DNA of 64,000 nt from Paracoccus lichenicola (GTDB lineage Bacteria; Pseudomonadota; Alphaproteobacteria; Rhodobacterales; Rhodobacteraceae). A model generated the notes under the pieces. The model was not told where the DNA came from. It saw nothing but the letters and a program-made list of their open reading frames with translations, and made no database searches. The stretch is from NCBI RefSeq assembly GCF_009708075.1, contig NZ_WMBT01000002.1, forward strand, positions 372,001 through 436,000. Direction: 5' to 3'. Position numbers and translations under genes: made by a program. Below, one piece after another: positions 53,113 through 64,000 of this stretch. Within the stretch, counting starts at the first letter, position 1. Each line of letters opens with the position of its first letter.

Positions 53113-54504
53113 TCAGAAATGGATGGCCCGGCCATAGGCGTCCAGGACCGATTCATGCATCATTTCCGACAGGGTGGGATGGGGGAACACGGTTTCCATC
53201 AGGTCCTGCTCGGTCGTTTCCAGCTGTCGCCCGATCACATAGCCCTGGATCAATTCCGTCACCTCGGCCCCGACCATATGCGCGCCCAGCAGTTCGCCGG
53301 TCTTGGCGTCGAACACGGTCTTGATCATCCCCTCGGGTTCGCCAAGGGCAATGGCCTTGCCGTTGCCGACGAAGGGGAAGCGGCCCACCTTGACCTCGTG
53401 GCCCAGTTCCTTGGCCTTGGCCTCGGTCAGGCCCACCGACGCCACCTGCGGATGGCAATAGGTGCAGCCCGCGATGCTGCTTGGCTTGACCGGATGGGGA
53501 TGCCCGCCCGCGATCAGTTCAGCCACCATCACGCCTTCGTGGCTGGCCTTGTGCGCGAGCCAGGGCGCGCCCGCCACGTCGCCGATGGCATAAAGGCCCT
53601 CGACCCCCGTGCGGCAGTATTCGTCGGTCAGGACATGGGTGCGGTCGATCTTCACGCCCAGTTCCTCAAGCCCCAGGTTCTCGACGTTGCCGACGATGCC
53701 CACGGCGGAAATCACCGTGTCGAAGTCCTGAGTCTCGGTCTTGCCATTGCTTTCAATGTGGGCCGTCACCGTGCTGCCCTTGCGGTCCAGCTTCTTGACC
53801 GTGGCCTTTTCAAGGATCGTCATGCCCTGCTTGACGAACTGCTTCTTGGCGAAGGCGCTGATTTCCGCATCCTCGACCGGCAGGACGCGGTCCATCACCT
53901 CGACCACGGTGGTATCCGCGCCCATCGTGTTGAAGAAGCTTGCGAATTCGATGCCGATGGCGCCCGATCCGATGACCAGCAGCCGCTTGGGCATGTGCGG
54001 CGGGACCAAGGCGTGCTTGTAGTTCCAGACCAGCTTGCCGTCCGGTTCCAGCCCCGGCAGCTCGCGCGCCCGCGCCCCGGTCGCCAGGACGATGTTCTTC
54101 GCCGTCACCTCCTCGGTGCCCTTGTCGGTCTTGACGCTGACGGTGCCCGGCGCGACCAGTCGCGCCTCGCCCATGATGGTCGTCACCTTGTTCTTCTTGA
54201 ACAGGTGCCCGATGCCGCCGGTCAATTGCTTGGCCACGCCGCGCGAGCGTTGAACGACCTTGTCCAGGTCGAAGCCGATCCCTTCGGCGGTCAGACCGAA
54301 ATCCTTGGCCCGGTGCATCAGGTGGAACACCTCGGCCGAGCGCAGCAGGGCCTTGGTGGGGATGCAGCCCCAGTTGAGGCAGATGCCGCCCAGATGCTCG
54401 CGCTCGATGCAGGCCACCTTCAGGCCCAGCTGGGCGCCCCGGATCGCGGCGACATAGCCGCCCGGCCCGGCACCGATCACCACCATGTCGAAATTCTGGG
54501 CCAT
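53113..54504 (-). CDS. lpdA: Dihydrolipoyl dehydrogenase
   Basis: A 463-residue flavoprotein, the E3 subunit shared by 2-oxoacid dehydrogenase complexes. FAD motif VVIGAGPGGYVAAIRGAQLG, redox disulfide GGICLNWGCIPTKALLRS (Cys42 and Cys47), NAD site VIGSGAIGIEFASFFNTMGA, and the C-terminal catalytic HPHPTLSEM-type region with His (FPHPTLSEMMHE). Length is normal. No E1 or E2 genes are adjacent in the window. A separate MFS gene lies 68 bases upstream on the same strand. Confidence 0.95.
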   Translation of the reverse strand: MAQNFDMVVIGAGPGGYVAAIRGAQLGLKVACIEREHLGGICLNWGCIPTKALLRSAEVFHLMHRAKDFGLTAEGIGFDLDKVVQRSRGVAKQLTGGIGHLFKKNKVTTIMGEARLVAPGTVSVKTDKGTEEVTAKNIVLATGARARELPGLEPDGKLVWNYKHALVPPHMPKRLLVIGSGAIGIEFASFFNTMGADTTVVEVMDRVLPVEDAEISAFAKKQFVKQGMTILEKATVKKLDRKGSTVTAHIESNGKTETQDFDTVISAVGIVGNVENLGLEELGVKIDRTHVLTDEYCRTGVEGLYAIGDVAGAPWLAHKASHEGVMVAELIAGGHPHPVKPSSIAGCTYCHPQVASVGLTEAKAKELGHEVKVGRFPFVGNGKAIALGEPEGMIKTVFDAKTGELLGAHMVGAEVTELIQGYVIGRQLETTEQDLMETVFPHPTLSEMMHESVLDAYGRAIHF

Positions 54505-54572
54505 GAGCTTTCCCCGTCAGGTCACGATAGTTCAGCGTTAAACCAATCGCGAAGGGGGGACAAGCAGGCCGG

Positions 54573-55835
54573 TCACGCGGCATCGGGTGCCCGCCGGTCG
54601 GCGGGATCGGACTGCTTCTCGTCCAGCGCCGCCTCGACCGCGATGGTGGTGGCGTTGGGCGTGATGACGGCAAAGTTGCCCTGTTCCTCGGGCGTCAGCG
54701 CGCGGCGGCGGGTGGCGCGCCATCCCGCATAACCCGTCAGCAGCGCCAGCAGCAGCGCCATGTAGACCCAGAACCCGTCCGGGCCGATCACCTCCATCAG
54801 CCAGCCGGTGATGACCGGCCCGCCCATGGATCCGATGCCATAGATGAACAGCAGCCCGGCGGATGCCGCCGCCATGTCGGTCTGGTCCAGGTAATCGTTG
54901 GTATAGGCCACCAGCAGCGCATAGATCGGGTTGGCGATCCCGCCCATCAGCGCGCCCGCGATCACCAGCCCCCATGTCCCAGGCTGCGCGGCGATGACCA
55001 CAACGCCCGTGACCGCGCCCACCGCCGCCAGGATCAGCACCAGCTTGCGCCGGTCGTATCGGTCGGAAATCCAGCCGATGGGATATTGCAGCACCAGCCC
55101 GCCCGCATAGCTGGCCGCGACGAACAGCGAAATCTGCGCGACCGACAGCCCGATGGAGGCCCCCCAGACCGACGACATCCCCGACAGCACCGCGAAGACC
55201 CCGCCCATCAGGAAGATCCCCACGCAGCCCAAGGGGGAGGCGCGGTAAAGCCGGGCAAAGGTCATGCGCTTGATCGTCTGGAACTGCGGCGCGGGGCGCG
55301 CGGACAAAAGGATCGGCATGAAGGCCAGCGACACCAGCACGGATGCCACGATGAACAGCGTGTATCCGCCCGGATCGCTGGTGTTCAGCAGCGCCTGCGC
55401 CGCCACGATCCCCAGCAGCTGCACGATCATGTAGGCCGACAGCGTCTGGCCCCGGTTCTCGTTCGTGGACCCGGCGTTCAGCCAGCTTTCCGAGGTGATA
55501 TAGACCCCGCAGAAGCAGAACCCGATGATGCCGCGCAGGATCGTCCACCAGATCCAGTTGGGTTCCACCGCATACAGCACCAGCACGGACGAGATCATCG
55601 ACCCGAGCGCGGCGAAGACCCGCACATGGCCCACGTTCTTGATCAGCCGGGGCACCGTCAGGCTGCCCAGCAGGAAGCCCGCGAAATAGCCCGACATGAC
55701 CACGGACATCTGGAAGGTGGGAATCCCCTCGATCCCGCCGCGGATGCCCAGCAGCGTGCCCTGCATCCCGTTGCCGACCATCAGCAGCAGGATGCCCAGG
55801 AACAGCGGCCAGGTGGTGCGCAGGACGGAAAGCAT
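54573..55835 (-). CDS. MFS transporter (YcaD-like)
   Basis: A 420-residue major facilitator with 12 predicted helices. Family features: TWPLFLGILLLMVGNGMQGT, GYFAGFLLGSLTVPRLIKNV, GFCFCGVYITSESWLNAGST, and GWISDRYDRRKLVLILAAV in the second half. The C-terminal tail (about residues 380-420) is soluble and acidic. Substrate unknown; YcaD-type proteins are poorly characterised. ATG 55835 is the best start; a weak ribosome site (GAGACG) precedes it. Lies between queA and lpdA on the same strand. Confidence 0.88.
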   Translation of the reverse strand: MLSVLRTTWPLFLGILLLMVGNGMQGTLLGIRGGIEGIPTFQMSVVMSGYFAGFLLGSLTVPRLIKNVGHVRVFAALGSMISSVLVLYAVEPNWIWWTILRGIIGFCFCGVYITSESWLNAGSTNENRGQTLSAYMIVQLLGIVAAQALLNTSDPGGYTLFIVASVLVSLAFMPILLSARPAPQFQTIKRMTFARLYRASPLGCVGIFLMGGVFAVLSGMSSVWGASIGLSVAQISLFVAASYAGGLVLQYPIGWISDRYDRRKLVLILAAVGAVTGVVVIAAQPGTWGLVIAGALMGGIANPIYALLVAYTNDYLDQTDMAAASAGLLFIYGIGSMGGPVITGWLMEVIGPDGFWVYMALLLALLTGYAGWRATRRRALTPEEQGNFAVITPNATTIAVEAALDEKQSDPADRRAPDAA

Positions 55836-55910
55836 GGGTCGTCTCAACTCGGGTTGCCGGGTGGCCTTGTCTCGCCCATCCCGCGCGGGGGGGCTACCCG
55901 GAAAGCGACC

Positions 55911-56957
55911 CTAGGGGATCAGCAGCGACGCATCGCCATAGCTGAAGAAGCGATACCCCTGCCCCACCGCATGGGCATAGATTTCCCTGATCCTTTCCGG
56001 CCCCATCAGGGCGGACACCAGCATCAGCAACGTCGATTTCGGCAGGTGGAAATTGGTCATCAGCCCGTCGGTCACCCGGAAGTGATGGCCGGGATAGATG
56101 AAGATGTCGGTCGTCCCCCGGAACGGCTGGACCGTGCCATCGTCTTGCGCCGCCGATTCGATCAGCCGCAGCGCGGTAGTGCCAACCGGGATCACGCGGC
56201 GCCCTTGGGCCTTGGCGCGGTTGATGGCGGCGGAGGCGTCCGTGCCCACCTCGCCCCATTCGGCGTGCATCCGGTGGGTGGTCACGTCCTCGACCTTGAC
56301 GGGCAGAAAGGTGCCCGCGCCGACATGCAGGGTGACATGGACGAATTCCACGCCCTTGGCAGCCAGCGCGTCCAGCAGCGCGGCATCAAAATGCAGGCTG
56401 GCGGTGGGGGCGGCGACGGCGCCTTGCCGGGCGGCCCAGACGGTCTGGTAATCCTGCCGGTCCTGGTCGTCTGGCGCGCGCAGCGCCGCGATATAGGGCG
56501 GCAGCGGCATCGCGCCCACCTGCTGAAGTGCTGCGTCAAAGGCGTCCCCTTCGGCGTCGAAGCGCAGGCGCAACTCGGCATCCGCGATGGCGGCAACCTC
56601 GGCGGACAGGGCGTCGCCGAAGCGGATCACCTCGCCCGCGCGCAGCTTGCGCAGGGGTTTCGCCAAGGCGCGCCAGCCGTCAGCGGCAGGTTCCAGCAGC
56701 GTCACCTCAATCCGCGCGACCGCCTCGCCCTGGGGCGTCGCGCGCGTCCGTGTCCCCGTCAGCCGCGCCGGAATGACCTTGGTGTCGTTCAGCACCAGCA
56801 CGTCGCCCGGCCGCAGGATGTCGGGCAGGTCGCTGACACGCCGGTCCGCGATCCCGCCACCTTCGGCCAGCAGCAGCCGCGCCGCCGTGCGCGGGCGGGC
56901 CGGACGCGTGGCGATCAGCGACGGGGGCAGGTCGAAATCGAAATCGGACAGCTTCAT
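55911..56957 (-). CDS. queA: S-adenosylmethionine:tRNA ribosyltransferase-isomerase
   Basis: A 348-residue enzyme converting preQ1-tRNA to epoxyqueuosine. Motifs: [104 protein letters not shown], and [15 protein letters not shown]. The start at 56957 is family-like; a basic upstream extension is rejected. Other queuosine genes are not in the window. Confidence 0.95.
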   Translation of the reverse strand: MKLSDFDFDLPPSLIATRPARPRTAARLLLAEGGGIADRRVSDLPDILRPGDVLVLNDTKVIPARLTGTRTRATPQGEAVARIEVTLLEPAADGWRALAKPLRKLRAGEVIRFGDALSAEVAAIADAELRLRFDAEGDAFDAALQQVGAMPLPPYIAALRAPDDQDRQDYQTVWAARQGAVAAPTASLHFDAALLDALAAKGVEFVHVTLHVGAGTFLPVKVEDVTTHRMHAEWGEVGTDASAAINRAKAQGRRVIPVGTTALRLIESAAQDDGTVQPFRGTTDIFIYPGHHFRVTDGLMTNFHLPKSTLLMLVSALMGPERIREIYAHAVGQGYRFFSYGDASLLIP

Positions 56958-57073
56958 GCGCGCGCTTCTGCGCCGCACCCGCCGCGTGGTCAAGGCGCCC
57001 GTTCACCAAGCAAAAAAGTCGCCTTTACAAATCCGACAGAATCGCTATTTTTTTCGCAACCAGGAGCTTCGCG

Positions 57074-57367
57074 ATGATTGTCTGCCACTGCACGCAAATC
57101 TCGGATCAAGAGATCAAGGCGGCCATCGACTGGATGCGGGCCGCGGACCCGCAGACGATCATCACGCCCGGCAAGATCTATCACGCACTGGGCAAGCGCG
57201 CCGATTGCGGGGGTTGCATGCCGCTCTTTCTGGACACCATGCGTCACTGCGATAATCTGGGCGTGGCCCCGCCGATTTTGCGGGCAAAATCAGAGATTGC
57301 AAAGGAAGCCACCCATGAAGGGCGACGCAAAGGTCATCGACTATCTCAACGCGGCGCTGCGGTCTGA
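57074..57367 (+). CDS. bfd: Bacterioferritin-associated ferredoxin
   Basis: A 97-residue [2Fe-2S] protein that reduces bacterioferritin to release iron. The four cysteines are C4 and C6 (MIVCHCTQI) and C45, C48 (ADCGGCM), in the CxC...CxxC pattern. The last about 25 residues (from [16 protein letters not shown] back to ATHEG) are encoded in the overlap with bfr and are unlike normal Bfd ends, so this Bfd is longer than the E. coli 64 residues. Start ATG 57074 has CAGGAG upstream. Likely iron-regulated; an AT-rich run (57007-57055) precedes it. Confidence 0.93.
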   Translation: MIVCHCTQISDQEIKAAIDWMRAADPQTIITPGKIYHALGKRADCGGCMPLFLDTMRHCDNLGVAPPILRAKSEIAKEATHEGRRKGHRLSQRGAAV

Positions 57368-57800
57368 ACTGACCGCCGTCAGCCAGTATTGGCTGCATTA
57401 CCGCCTGCAGGAAGACTGGGGCTTCGGCCACATCGCCGACAAGTCGCGCGCCGAATCCATCGAGGAGATGCACCACGCCGACCGGCTGATCAAGCGAATC
57501 ATCTTCCTGGAAGGCCACCCGAACCTGCAGAAGCTGGACCCGCTGCGGATCGGGCAAACCCTGCGCGAAACGCTGGAAGCGGATCTTGCCGCCGAACACG
57601 ATGCCCGCGCCCTGTATCTGGAAGCACGGGAATATTGCTCCTCGATCAACGATCAGGTGTCAAAGTCGCTGTTCGACGACCTGATCGAGGACGAGGAAGG
57701 CCATATCGACTTCCTGGAAACCCAGTTGCAGCTTTTCGACACCATCGGCGCCCAGAACTATGGCCAGCTGAACGCAAAGCCCGCGGACAAGGCCGAATAG
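57315..57800 (+). CDS. bfr: Bacterioferritin
   Basis: A 161-residue heme-containing ferritin. [20 protein letters not shown] start, ferroxidase Glu residues in [11 protein letters not shown] and [20 protein letters not shown], the heme-ligating Met region (EEMHHAD, Met52 type), and [13 protein letters not shown]. Start fixed by the canonical MKGD and AAGGAAG site, which puts the beginning 53 bases inside the bfd frame. Convergent with gph, one base from its stop. Confidence 0.96.
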   Translation: MKGDAKVIDYLNAALRSELTAVSQYWLHYRLQEDWGFGHIADKSRAESIEEMHHADRLIKRIIFLEGHPNLQKLDPLRIGQTLRETLEADLAAEHDARALYLEAREYCSSINDQVSKSLFDDLIEDEEGHIDFLETQLQLFDTIGAQNYGQLNAKPADKAE

Positions 57801-57801
57801 C

Positions 57802-58476
57802 CTATCCCAGCCAGCGCCGCGCCAGATCGGGCAATTCGTCGAAATGCCCGATCAGCGCATCGGGGGCGAGGCGGGAGATCGCCTCGCCCTCGGGACCGAA
57901 GGACACCAGCGCCACCCGGACGCCCGCCGCCGCCGCCGTCTTGCGGTCGGTTTCCGTATCGCCCACCAGGAAGGACGCGGGCACGCTGCCCCCGGCGCGT
58001 TCGACCGCCGCGCGATAGGGCCGCGGATCGGGCTTCCTGACCGGCAGCGTATCCGCCGCGATCATCGCCGCGAAACGGTCCCGCACGCCAAGCGCGTGCA
58101 GCAGCGTTTCCGCCAGGGCGCCCGGCTTGTTGGTGCAGACGGCCAGGATATGGCCATCGGATTGCAAGCGGTCCAGCACCGCCTCGACCCCCGGATAAAG
58201 CGTCGTGTGAACGGCGATGTTCTCGCCGTAATGGGCCAGCAGGCGGGGATAATCCTCCTCCTCGGCCCCCGGGGGCAGCAGCATGTCGGTCCCCATCCGC
58301 CCGTATCCCAAACGCAGCATTGCCCGCCCGCCGTGAAACGCGGTCAGCGCGTCCGTCACCGGGTCCAGCGCCACCTCGATGCCGCGCGCCGCAAAGCAGG
58401 CATTCGCCGCCGCGATCAGGTCGGCCGATGTATCGGCCAGCGTGCCGTCCAGATCGAAGACCACCGTTCCCGCCAT
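57802..58476 (-). CDS. gph: Phosphoglycolate phosphatase (HAD superfamily)
   Basis: A 224-residue HAD hydrolase that removes 2-phosphoglycolate. HAD motif I FDLDGTLADTSADLIA (nucleophile Asp), motif II LAVCTNKPGALAE, and motif III/IV KPDPRPYRAA with FLVGDTETDRKTAAAAG. The cap region is of the Gph type. Start ATG 58476 (MAGTVVFDLDGTL). Divergent from glmU by 116 bases. Confidence 0.92.
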   Translation of the reverse strand: MAGTVVFDLDGTLADTSADLIAAANACFAARGIEVALDPVTDALTAFHGGRAMLRLGYGRMGTDMLLPPGAEEEDYPRLLAHYGENIAVHTTLYPGVEAVLDRLQSDGHILAVCTNKPGALAETLLHALGVRDRFAAMIAADTLPVRKPDPRPYRAAVERAGGSVPASFLVGDTETDRKTAAAAGVRVALVSFGPEGEAISRLAPDALIGHFDELPDLARRWLG

Positions 58477-58592
58477 GCGCCAACCTTCCCGCAACGATCC
58501 GACACCAAAGGTGAATGCGCCGGGTCTTCCCTGCGCCCCTTGTCCCGATTAGAACGCCCGGCAACGAATTTGAACAGGCATCGGGGACAGGC

Positions 58593-59935
58593 ATGGCGGA
58601 TAAATCGGTGGCGGTCGTGGTTCTGGCGGCCGGTCAGGGCAGCCGGATGCAGTCCGACCTGCCCAAGGTGCTGCACCGGCTGGGGGGCGTGCCCCTGGTC
58701 GGCCATGCGCTGGCCGTGGCCCGCACGCTGGAACCCGAACAGGTGATCGTCGTCGCGGGCCATGGCGCAGACCTTGTGACCAAGGCCGTCGCCAAGATCG
58801 ACCCGGATGCGCGGATCGTCCTGCAATCCGAACAGCTTGGCACCGGCCACGCCGTCCGCCAGGCCCTGCCCGAGCTTGAGGGGTTCGAGGGCAAGGTGGT
58901 CGTCCTTTACGGCGACACCCCCTTCATCGGCGAGGACACGCTGGCGGCGCTGACCTTGCATCCCGCGGATCTGGTGGTGCTGGGGTTCGAGGCCGAGGAT
59001 CCGGGCCGCTATGGCCGCCTGATCGTCACCGGGCGGGGGCTGGAACGGATCGTCGAATACAAGGACGCCGACGCGGCGGTGCGCGAGATCGCGCTCTGCA
59101 ACAGCGGCGTCATGGCGCTGGACGCGTCCCTGCTGCGCCAGCTGATCGTGCGGCTGTCGAACCGGAACGCGTCCGGCGAATACTACCTGACCGACCTCGT
59201 GGCCCTGGCCCGCGCCGAAGGGCGCAGCACCGATGTCGTCACCTGCGACGAGGCGGAAACCCTGGGCATCAACACCCGCATCGAACTGGCCGGTGCCGAG
59301 GCCGCCTTCCAGGACCGCGCCCGCCGGCAGGCGCTGGAGAACGGCGTGACGCTGGCCGATCCCGGCACCGTCTGGTTCGCGCTGGACACGGCCATCGGGC
59401 GGGATGCGGTGATCGGCCAGAACGTCGTCTTCGGCCCCGGCGTCACCGTGGAATCGGGGGCCGAGATCCTGCCCTTCTGCCATCTGGAAGGTTGCCACGT
59501 GTCCTCGGGCGCGACGGTCGGTCCCTTCGCCCGCCTGCGCCCCGGCGCGGAACTGGGCGGCGACGTGCATGTCGGCAACTTCGTGGAAATCAAGAACGCC
59601 GTCCTGGATGAGGGCGTCAAGGTCGGCCACCTGACCTATCTGGGCGACGCCCATGTGGGCGAGCATACCAATATCGGCGCGGGCACCATCACCTGCAACT
59701 ATGATGGGGTGATGAAGCACCGGACCGAGATCGGCGCCCGCGCCTTCATCGGCAGCGACACCATGCTGGTCGCGCCCGTGCGCGTGGGCCACGACGCCCT
59801 GACCGGATCGGGTTCCGTCATCACCGAGGACGTTCCCGACGGCGCGCTTGCCATCGGCCGCGCGCGCCAGGCCACGAAACCCGGCCTGGCCCTGCGCCTG
59901 ATGGCCGCCCTGCGCGCGAAAAAGGAGGCCCGCTG

Positions 59936-59936
<1 letters not shown>
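58593..59936 (+). CDS. glmU: Bifunctional GlmU: N-acetylglucosamine-1-phosphate uridyltransferase / glucosamine-1-phosphate acetyltransferase
   Basis: A 447-residue enzyme making UDP-GlcNAc. N-terminal pyrophosphorylase motif VVLAAGQGSRMQSDLPKVLH (residues 9-28), LYGDTPFI and ALCNSGVMALDA; C-terminal left-handed beta-helix hexapeptides (about 250-420) with the active-site HVGNFVEIKNAVLDEGVKVG and GAGTITCNYDGVMKHRTEIG. Start ATG 58593. Overlaps glmS by TGATG: glmU-glmS supplies the cell-wall precursor in one unit. Confidence 0.96.
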
Positions 59937-61753
<1,817 letters not shown>

Positions 61754-61778
61754 GGCGCGCGGGCCAGACCCGCGCGCC
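61754..61778. terminator. Bidirectional hairpin between glmS and ribH
   Basis: 10-bp perfect repeat GGCGCGCGGG (61754-61763) with CCCGCGCGCC (61769-61778), loop CCAGA, right after the glmS stop. It could end both convergent genes; the T-runs are short. Confidence 0.6.
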
Positions 61779-61784
61779 CTTCCC

Positions 61785-62258
61785 TCATGCCACGTCCGCG
61801 CGGCCCTCGGCGGCGATCCGGGCGTCCAGGTCCAGCATCTGATGGACGGCCTGCGCGGCCTCGGCGCCCTTCTTCACGAAGTGGTCGCGGTAAAAGCCCG
61901 TCAGCAGTTCCGTTTCCTGATAATTGTGCGGCGTCAGCGACACCGAGAAGCAGGGCACGCCGGTTTCCAGGCCCACGTTCATCAGGCCGGTGACAACGGC
62001 GGCGGCCACGAAATCGTGGCGATAGATGCCGCCGTCCACCACCAGGGCGGCGGCGACCACGGCGTCATAGGTGCCGTTCTGCGCCAGCTTCTTGGCCAGC
62101 AGCGGCATCTCGAAGGCGCCGGGCACGTCATAGGCCACCACCTGGGCGCCGGGGATCAGGCGCCGCTGTTCGGCCAGGAAACCTTCGTGCGCGCGGTCCA
62201 CGACATCGGAATGCCAGCGGGCCTTGATGAAGGCGATACGGGGGGTCTTGTGGGTCAT
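61785..62258 (-). CDS. ribH: 6,7-dimethyl-8-ribityllumazine synthase, type II (RibH2-like)
   Basis: A 157-residue enzyme of riboflavin synthesis. The sequence shows RIAFIKARWHSDVVDRAHEG, VPGAFEMPLLAKKLAQNGTY, the RibH2-type DGGIYRHDFVAAAVVTGLMN, and VSLTPHNYQETELL, all as in Brucella RibH2. The type II enzyme is usually a decamer and is often controlled separately from the rib operon. An FMN riboswitch lies in its 5' leader. Other rib genes are absent here. Start 62258 with TTCCTGAAAG upstream. Confidence 0.94.
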   Translation of the reverse strand: MTHKTPRIAFIKARWHSDVVDRAHEGFLAEQRRLIPGAQVVAYDVPGAFEMPLLAKKLAQNGTYDAVVAAALVVDGGIYRHDFVAAAVVTGLMNVGLETGVPCFSVSLTPHNYQETELLTGFYRDHFVKKGAEAAQAVHQMLDLDARIAAEGRADVA

Positions 62259-62338
62259 CTTTCAGGAACCTTACGTTTGCTTGCGTATGGTCCCAGGACA
62301 CGAGCCATGACCGCCCCTCGGGAAAGGACACGGCCACG

Positions 62339-62465
62339 GTTCTCTTTCATCCAGACTGTAACTGTCGGCCCCGGAGTTTCACCGGATCTGCTGACCCCTT
62401 TGCCAAGGCGAAGGGCGCTCGCGGGCTGTAACCGCCGGTGGGGAATTGCACCCCGCCCTGAGAAC
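62339..62465 (-). promoter_or_regulatory. FMN riboswitch (RFN element)
   Basis: On the minus strand the leader contains the conserved RFN blocks in order: GTTCTCAGGGCGGGGTGCAA, then TTCCCCACCGGCGGT, AGCCCGCGAGCG, GGTCAGCAGATCCGGTGAA, CCGGGGCCGACAGTTACAGT and GGATGAAAGAGAAC. The terminal stem pairs GTTCTC with GAGAAC. It lies 80 bases upstream of ribH. When FMN binds, ribH would be turned down, by translation or termination; the intervening 80 bases have no obvious T-rich terminator, so RBS masking is more likely. Confidence 0.96.
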
Positions 62466-62507
62466 GGTCCTTGCATAGCACGCAACCCCCCCTTTCGCCA
62501 AGGGGTC

Positions 62508-64000
62508 TCAGCCGATGCGGGCCAGGGCTTCCCGGACGGCGCCGCGCAACTGCTCCTCGCCGTAGGGCTTGCACAGCAGGACGGTCTGCGCGGGGCAGCC
62601 CGCAGGCAGGCTGCTGTCGCCCGTGGCATAGACGACCGCCAGCCCCGGCCGCATTTCGACCGCGCGCTGCGCCAGGTCGTTGCCGTTCATGTCGGGCAGG
62701 CCCAGGTCGGTCAGCAGCAGGTCGAAGTCCTGCCCCTCAAGGCTGGCCAGCGCGGGGGCTGCCTTGCCGGCCTGCGCGACCGTGTGGCCCATCTCCTCCA
62801 GCATGATGGCGGTGTCGGCGCGGATCAGGGCGTTGTCCTCGACCAGCAGGATCGACACGCGGCGGTCCCCGGCAGGTTCGGGCTGTGGCGCGGCGCGCGG
62901 GGCCTCGGCCACCTGGGCTGCCTGCTGGGCATTGGCGATGACATGGCGCAACCGGCGGGCCAGGGCCTCGCGCGGATAGGGCTTCGACAGAAGCTCGACC
63001 CCCGGATCCAGCCTGCCGCCGTGAACGATGGAGTTTTCCGTATAGCCCGAGGTGAACAGCACCCCGAGGCCCGGCAGGACCTGTTGCGCGCGGCGCGCCA
63101 TGTCGCGGCTGGACAGCGTGCCGGGCATCACCACGTCGGTGAACAGCACGTCGATGTGCAACCCGCTTTCCACGACCGCCAACCCCGCCTGCGCATCGCG
63201 CGCGGTCAGCACCTTGTAGCCAAGCGATCCCAGCAGATCGACCACGGTCGCGCGCACGGCCTCGTCATCCTCGACCACCAGGATGGTCTCGGTCCCGCCG
63301 GTGATGGGACCGTCATACAGCGGCGCGTCGGCCTCCTCCTCGCTTTCCGAGCGGGGCAGATAGATGCGCACGGTCGTCCCCTCGCCCGGTTCGCTGTAGA
63401 CGGACACATGGCCGCCCGACTGCTTGACGAAGCCATAGACCATCGACATGCCCAGGCCGGTGCCGCGCCCCTCGGGCTTGGTGGAATAGAAGGGATCGAA
63501 GATCCGCTCCAGCACCTCGGGCGGCATCCCGCAGCCGGTGTCGGTCACGGCCAGCATCACGTAATCCCCCGCCGCCACATCGCCCGCGGCCTCGGCATAG
63601 GTGGTGTCCAGCTGGACATTGCCCATCTCGATGGTCAGGCGTCCGGGTCCGTCCATCGCGTCGCGGGCGTTGATCGCCAGGTTCAGCAGCGCGCTTTCCA
63701 GCTGCGCCCGGTCCACGCAGATGTTCCACAGGTTCGAGGGCACGATCACATCGACCTCGATCGTCTCGCCCAGGGACCGGCGCAGCAACTCGTCCATCTC
63801 GTTCACCAGGCGGCAGGGCTGGATCACCCGTGGCTCCAGCGGCTGGCGGCGGCCGAAGGCCAGAAGCTGGCTGGCAAGCTTGGCCCCGCGCGCCACGGCG
63901 GACAGCGCGTTCTCGACCCGCTGGTTCGCCTTGGCATTGCCCTCGACATCCTTCGACAGCATCTGAAGATTGCCCGCTATCACCTGAAGAAGATTGTTGA
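62508..64000 (-). CDS. Hybrid histidine kinase with two C-terminal receiver domains (5' part missing)
   Basis: At least 497 codons; the frame is open to the window end, where it reads NNLLQVIAGNLQML, just past the HDFNNLL phospho-acceptor of this kinase class, so the sensor domain lies outside. ATPase domain with NLAINARDAM, TDTGCGMPPEVLERIFDPFY and GLGMSMVYGFVKQSGGHVSV. Receiver one (about 240-350 of the visible part) has ILVVEDDEAVR and Asp in LFTDVVMPG; receiver two has ILLVEDNALIR and Asp in LLLTDLGLPDMNG with CKPYGEE. The partial start GTG 63983 is not the real start. Role unknown. Confidence 0.92.
   Translation of the reverse strand, partial: NNLLQVIAGNLQMLSKDVEGNAKANQRVENALSAVARGAKLASQLLAFGRRQPLEPRVIQPCRLVNEMDELLRRSLGETIEVDVIVPSNLWNICVDRAQLESALLNLAINARDAMDGPGRLTIEMGNVQLDTTYAEAAGDVAAGDYVMLAVTDTGCGMPPEVLERIFDPFYSTKPEGRGTGLGMSMVYGFVKQSGGHVSVYSEPGEGTTVRIYLPRSESEEEADAPLYDGPITGGTETILVVEDDEAVRATVVDLLGSLGYKVLTARDAQAGLAVVESGLHIDVLFTDVVMPGTLSSRDMARRAQQVLPGLGVLFTSGYTENSIVHGGRLDPGVELLSKPYPREALARRLRHVIANAQQAAQVAEAPRAAPQPEPAGDRRVSILLVEDNALIRADTAIMLEEMGHTVAQAGKAAPALASLEGQDFDLLLTDLGLPDMNGNDLAQRAVEMRPGLAVVYATGDSSLPAGCPAQTVLLCKPYGEEQLRGAVREALARIG

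Noticed and set aside
63981..63983. GTG start for the kinase at the window end
   Set aside because: The frame is open upstream and the translated residues continue the kinase H-box, so the true start lies beyond the window.

Overview
This 64 kb window is high-GC chromosomal DNA of an alphaproteobacterium, most likely Rhodobacteraceae and plausibly Paracoccus. The basis is gene content (an operon for a selenocysteine formate dehydrogenase, two ScfR-type regulators, DUF1489, HemP, a type II lumazine synthase under an FMN riboswitch), dense operons with ATGA/TGATG overlaps, and strongly GC-biased codon use. No rRNA, CRISPR array, insertion sequence or integrase was seen. Family assignments come from reading the sequence, not from database searches.

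Layout. 1-0.6 kb: start of the F0 ATP synthase operon (atpI, atpB; minus strand). 0.8-2.9 kb: an ArsR regulator overlapping pseudouridine catabolism genes psuK-psuG, then tRNA-Leu. 3.7-13.2 kb: a selenium/formate island on the plus strand: Tat-exported formate dehydrogenase with an in-frame UGA (Sec) and a SECIS hairpin, its beta and gamma subunits, fdhE, selA, selB, the tRNA-Sec gene selC lying inside the 3' end of the selB reading frame, and a 128-residue unknown protein that overlaps the selB stop. 13.7-19.5 kb: trigger factor, DUF1489, tRNA-Gly, tRNA-Phe, and an infA-maf-rng-yacG run, plus a FliM/FliN-like gene. 19.5-25.7 kb: a sensory block with a symporter-fused histidine kinase, a small membrane protein, a receiver-only response regulator and two divergent ScfR regulators separated by paired TTTGCAAA sites. 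25.8-31.3 kb: M23 peptidase plus bactofilin, a FAH-family hydrolase, an SDR, DUF2189, coaD and a CBS protein.

31.4-38.2 kb: a LysR regulator divergent from distal valine catabolism genes (mmsA, isobutyryl-CoA dehydrogenase, 3-hydroxyisobutyryl-CoA hydrolase, mmsB) with a YbdK-like ligase between. 38.6-41.2 kb: tRNA-Gly, tadA, rluB with a long basic repeat tail, hemP. 41.3-44.3 kb: zinc uptake (znuA divergent from zur-znuC-znuB) around a Zur-type palindrome. 44.5-50.7 kb: small exported proteins, an orphan receiver, an MHS-type transporter and acs. 50.7-53.0 kb: an isolated beta-helix spike-like protein resembling phage or gene-transfer-agent spikes. 53.1-62.5 kb: lpdA, an MFS transporter, queA, bfd-bfr, gph, glmU-glmS and riboswitch-controlled ribH. 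The window ends inside a hybrid histidine kinase.

The most distinctive system is the selenocysteine island. One apparent transcription unit supplies the selenoenzyme, a SECIS element, the Sec synthase, the dedicated elongation factor and the tRNA itself. selC is nested in selB so that tRNA processing and SelB translation compete for the same RNA. selD and fdhD are not in the window.
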